From: Boesenbergia rotunda
Lineage: Eukaryota > Streptophyta > Magnoliopsida > Zingiberales > Zingiberaceae
Reading direction: 5' to 3'
DNA length: 64,000 bases
NCBI GenBank assembly: GCA_024364735.1
Contig: JAGFNQ010004737.1
Coordinates: 62,001 to 126,000 of the forward strand
Both the position numbers and the translations under genes were made by a program. Under the pieces are notes generated by a model that did no database searches, was not told the DNA's origin, and saw nothing but the letters and a program-made list of their open reading frames with translations. This document shows positions 60,522 to 64,000 of the stretch, one piece after another (the first letter of the stretch is position 1; each line of letters starts with the position of its first letter).

Positions 60522-62545
60522 CCATGACCTTACGTTAACATGCACCCCGGATTTGTTTAACGACCCCCTTACGAGTCGGGTACACAACTTCAAAAGTAAA
60601 ATACTTATCATGCTTTTACATACATGCTAAGGAGTACTCCAAATCATTCTTACAGGACACACCACTCTTCAAGGGTGCTCATGATCCCGGAGGGACACAC
60701 CACACAACATAAGGGGTGCTCTTGATCCCATACTTAGTAGAGTATCCGTTCAAGCATTTTAACATATCACATGCAATTTCATAAGTGTGCCCCATGGGCT
60801 ATAAGGCATGTTCATACATACATCATATTTCATACATGTTCATACATACATCATATTTCATACATGCATATACATATATCATATTTCATACATGTTCATA
60901 CATACATCATATTTCATACTTGCATATACATATTATCTTACTAAACATAATCATGTCCCGTAGGGTTGTTTAACCTTCACATACAATTCATACAACTTAT
61001 TAAACATAAAGCACATCATGAGATAATTATGCAACCCTAGACCCTAGTCCTTCTAGGGTTGGCCGAAACTCAAGGGTAGGGGAAAATTAGGGTTTGAACT
61101 AAATATTCACACAGACATTCATACAATCACCTTGTATACACTATCTTACAATACATCAAACATGGATATATTATAGGATAATTCAACCCTCACTAACCCC
61201 TTTTTCTATGACTTGGCCGAAACCCATCCCAGCCCTAAACCCTAGTTCTTGTCATCACAAAATGAAGGGACACATCATATAGGTATACCCTAAGTTCCAA
61301 GGGGTCTTCACATGCATCAAAGGGTAACCAAGGTCTCCTCTTGGGTGTTGGCCGAAACCTACACAAAGGTATAACCCTAGGTTTTGTTCACAACATTTTG
61401 AATAAACCACATATACATATACCCTAAGTTCCAAGGGTCTACTCGTGTAACAAAAAGTAACCAAGGCCTTCCCCTAAGGGTGTGGCCGAAACTTATAAGG
61501 GGTGAAACCCTAGTTTTTCTTCTTTTTTTTTTGTTCATACCATCATGAAGAAAATCAACATATACATATATACTCTAAGTCTCAAAGGTCTTCTCATGTA
61601 TCAAGGAAAAAACCAAGGCCTTCCCCTAAGGGGGTGGCCGAAACTTGCAAAGGGGAAAAAGTCCCCATTTTTGAAACAATCAAGGAGAATAATCACACCA
61701 CAACTATTACACTACAGGCGAGGGGATACTTACATCCTTTCGCTTGAATTTCTCCTTCTCTAAAATCTTAAGGTGCCCTTGGTTGAAGGAAGGTGAGTGT
61801 TCTCCTTCCTAGCACTTCTATAGAACCCTTGGCCCTAGTAGAGGGCCAGATCCTTGTAGAGTTCTTCCTCCTTCCAATTCCCTAGGGTTAGAACCCTAGG
61901 GTTGTGTTTTTTCGAAAATGAAAAGGGAGAAGGGGCTTGAGGGTTTCGGTGATGAGAGTGAGGAAGAAGAAGAGGAAGTTATTCCAACTTCTCTTTCCCT
62001 TATTTATACTTTTCTCATGAAGAGACATATCTCTTCACTTCCCTAGCTTTTAACAAGCATGTCTCTTATTCCCTCTACATGAAATATGGCTTGGTTCATT
62101 GGTTATGACATGATTAGTGCAACTAGGATGTTCAAGGTTCAATCCTTGCCTCCTCCTTTCTACATCTTCTTTTTATCACCTTTTGCACTAATTCATATCA
62201 AAGCCCATTAAGCCAAGCCCATCATGAAATTTCATAATAATAATAATATTTCATGAATTCATAATATTTCATAATATTTCATGATAATATTTCATGAATT
62301 CCATAATATTTCATATTCATGAATTCATAATATTTCATAATATTTCATGATAATATTTCATGAATTCTATAATATTTCATATTCATGAATTCATAATATT
62401 TTATAATATTTCATGATAATATTTCATGAATTCCATAATATTTCATATTCATGAATTCATAATATTTCATAATATACCATATTAATATTTCATGAATTTC
62501 CTAATATTTCCTAATATTTCATATGGGAAATTTTGGGGCGTTACA

Positions 62546-62674
62546 ATCCTCCATACCTTATAAAAAGTTCGTCCCGAACTTTAAAATAATTTCGGATACT
62601 TTAATCGTATTGCCTCCTCTCGTTCCCACGTGGCTTCTTCGAATTGTTCGTTCCGCCACAGAACCTTTACTAAG
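62546..62674 (-). pseudogene. Second-copy internal fragment of gypsy G (chromodomain end)
   Basis: This 129-bp segment matches 44837-44965, the 3' end of the internal region including the chromodomain (FEEATWEREEAIRLKYPKLF, stop 62581-62583). It keeps the Gln codon that is a stop in the main copy. Homology ends near 62675. Confidence 0.9.
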
Positions 62675-63050
62675 GAGCACGTCTGATCGGTCATCCGACC
62701 GATCAGGACCATTCCAGTCCGATCAGGATGTATCCTGATCGGTCTGGACAAGATCAGATCGAATGGTGATCCGTTCAAACGCATTAAATTTTGGTTGGTG
62801 GACCGATCCACCAACCGATTAACTCTCTCCAAACCCTCGTTTTCCCAAACCCTAGCGCCGAAACACCCTCTTCTGCGCAACCTTGTGCGAGCGAGATTGT
62901 TTTTGCATCTCCCTTCTTCACGCGCGTGCGAGCTCTTCTGCAAAGGCTTCTACGGGCGTCTTCCCCGAACTCCAAGTTCTTGCGTGCTCGAAGTCTCCTT
63001 CTCCACCACATGTTCTTTCTCAGTCTTGCAATCTCTTCAAACAAACTTCC
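62675..63050 (+). promoter_or_regulatory. GATCGGTC palindromes and leader before second accessory ORF
   Basis: Several GATCGGTC/GACCGATC inverted repeats (62682-62815), of the class found in the element C LTR, are followed by a C/T-rich leader that reaches ATG 63051. No clear TATA box was found. The left border abuts the gypsy G fragment with no visible target duplication. Confidence 0.65.
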
Positions 63051-64000
63051 ATGGCGCCTAAGTAAGTGTTGATTTCAGTTTTGTTTTCACAACAGTTCTT
63101 GGGAGATATGTTTGGGAAGCTAACCAAGTTTTGTTCTTATTCTTGCTGTTGTGCCGTGACTCGCTTATTGTTGCCGTGGACTCCCATTCCAACCAACTGA
63201 TCAATTTTTCACCTCTTCACTATTCTATTTTGGTCTTGATCAAATCTATCTTTTGATTGGGTCTCATCCTATATATGGTCAATTCTTGTTGTGATTTAAC
63301 CTATGTGTATGATCAATACAAACCCTTTAGAAAGCCTTCCAAGGGAAAAGAGGTTTTAGAGGACAGTTCAAGGGGGAAAAATCCTTTGTCATCTACACCT
63401 CCTCCGAGGCCTCCATCTCCCCCGCATCCTAGATTTCATAACATTCTCTATGCGGTAGACTTTCATTGGCACAACTTCGAACTAATGTCATGTCGATCAG
63501 TGGACCAAACTTTCGTTTATGAACATTGTCCTACGGTGAGAGGAATCATTGAGTACTATGGGCTTCAAAACATCATTTTCTTAGAAAGGTCGATCAATGT
63601 TGATTTGGTCTCTGAATTCTACAATAATCTGGCCAATGGGGAGGGCACGGGGTGGCGGACCCATGTCACCGGTGTCGATCTTGACTTTACCCTATCATCC
63701 TTCACTGTATTTCTGGGTTGTCGTCGCTCCAAGAATGATTTTTTACTTTATCCATATCTTCCTGATCCTCTTCTTGTTCCCTTTACTGGAGTCACTCCTG
63801 ACTCCATATATGAGCATTTTCTAGGCCACCCCAGGCCACGGGGTTCTGGTGCGCACATCTGTACATTTCCCACATTTCCTGCTCTTCATCTATCTCCCAT
63901 TGATTATGTTCTGTTTCAAATTATCGTAAATTGTCTTCTTCCGACCACGTCAAAGCATCTTGATGCGATCCATCCATTTCACTGCCTGATGCTTTACGGG
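63051..64000 (+). CDS. Second accessory ORF, 'putative plant transposon protein' type, open to window end
   Basis: Exon 1 is only 11 nt (63051-63061, MAP plus two bases of a Lys codon). A GT-AG intron (63062-63330; donor GTAAGT, acceptor CCCTTTAG) joins in frame to exon 2, which is open from 63331 to 64000 without a stop, giving at least 226 residues. It starts with a Lys/Ser/Pro-rich linker, then a folded-looking core (HNILYAVDFHWHNFELM, VDLVSEFYNNL, FTVFLGCRRSK, LLYPYLPDPLLVPFTG). EFYNN, the following FLG motif and the intron position match the accessory ORF of B. The function is unknown. Being intact, it contrasts with nearly every other ORF here. Confidence 0.75.

Larger units (their letters stand above)
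48460..62545 (-). repeat. 5' LTR of gypsy G, split by copia D
   Basis: The pieces are 48460-49282 and 60522-62545, giving 2842 bp after removing copia D and one CCATG. The ends match those of the 3' LTR. Confidence 0.95.
41930..62674 (-). mobile_element. Gypsy G: chromovirus-type Ty3/gypsy element, tandem-like, hosting copia D
   Basis: Read on the minus strand the order is a 129-bp internal 3' fragment (62674-62546), LTR (62545-48460, split by copia D), primer site, leader, protease remnant-RT-RH-IN-chromodomain (48200-44872) and LTR (44836-41930). The two LTRs are near identical apart from repeat number. RT-RH-IN order, a GPY-like motif and a C-terminal chromodomain mark a chromovirus, perhaps Tekay-like. 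Gag is missing. There is no matching target duplication, as expected if the right end derives from a tandem copy. Confidence 0.9.

Noticed and set aside
62675..62943. Continuation of the gypsy pol frame upstream to 62943
   Set aside because: Homology to G stops near 62675; the rest of the open frame reads antisense through the GATCGGTC array and leader by chance.

Overview
The window is a plant repeat island in which I find no credible host gene. Essentially all of it is layered LTR retrotransposons plus one PIF/Harbinger DNA transposon. Ty1/copia elements with long LTRs and iMet-type primer sites, a chromodomain Ty3/gypsy element, plant-style introns and an assembly gap point to a large plant nuclear genome. 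A monocot (possibly Zingiberales) is only an impression.

Layout. (1) 1-31717 is Element A, a SIRE/Maximus-like copia element on the + strand whose 5' end lies outside the window. Its gag is cut by three solo LTRs with perfect 5-bp target duplications: gypsy type 43-3362, C type 3680-5604 and E type 6260-9953. The E LTR holds a further solo LTR (D type, 6764-8967) inserted in its TATA box. (2) The gag-pol spacer of A is split by a PIF/Harbinger element (10632-25862) with terminal inverted repeats, subterminal hairpins, a broken transposase, an open two-exon Myb/SANT-like ORF and coding-like fragments in its 3' half. (3) Copia element B (16245-24783, target duplication GCTAC) sits inside Harbinger. 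B resembles A, but pol is replaced by a module with GGCGCC palindromes, a TATA box and an intron-containing accessory ORF related to the 'putative plant transposon protein' class. (4) A resumes with pol (to 29191), a 3' repeat region and its 3' LTR (30461-31717).

(5) 31718-35268 holds two oppositely oriented copies of an F-type LTR followed by a primer site and a short noncoding leader. (6) Element C (35269-41929) is another SIRE-like copia element with LTR, gag and pol, cut between reverse transcriptase and RNase H. (7) The cut is made by a minus-strand chromovirus (gypsy G): 3' LTR 41930-44836, pol 44872-48200, gag deleted, and 5' LTR 48460-62545. The 5' LTR carries full-length copia D (49283-60521, target duplication CCATG, 899-bp N gap). 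Beyond the LTR, 129 bp of a second G internal region remain, so G is tandem-like. (8) 62675-64000 holds GATCGGTC palindromes followed by a second accessory ORF with the same short-first-exon/intron design as in B. It is open to the window end.

The most interesting signal is this recurring module: a palindrome array of the same class as in a SIRE-like LTR, then a promoter-like region, then a tiny first exon, an intron and an accessory ORF. It occurs twice, with a different palindrome class each time, and in B it stands exactly where pol should be. Most other ORFs are transposon genes damaged by stops or frameshifts.
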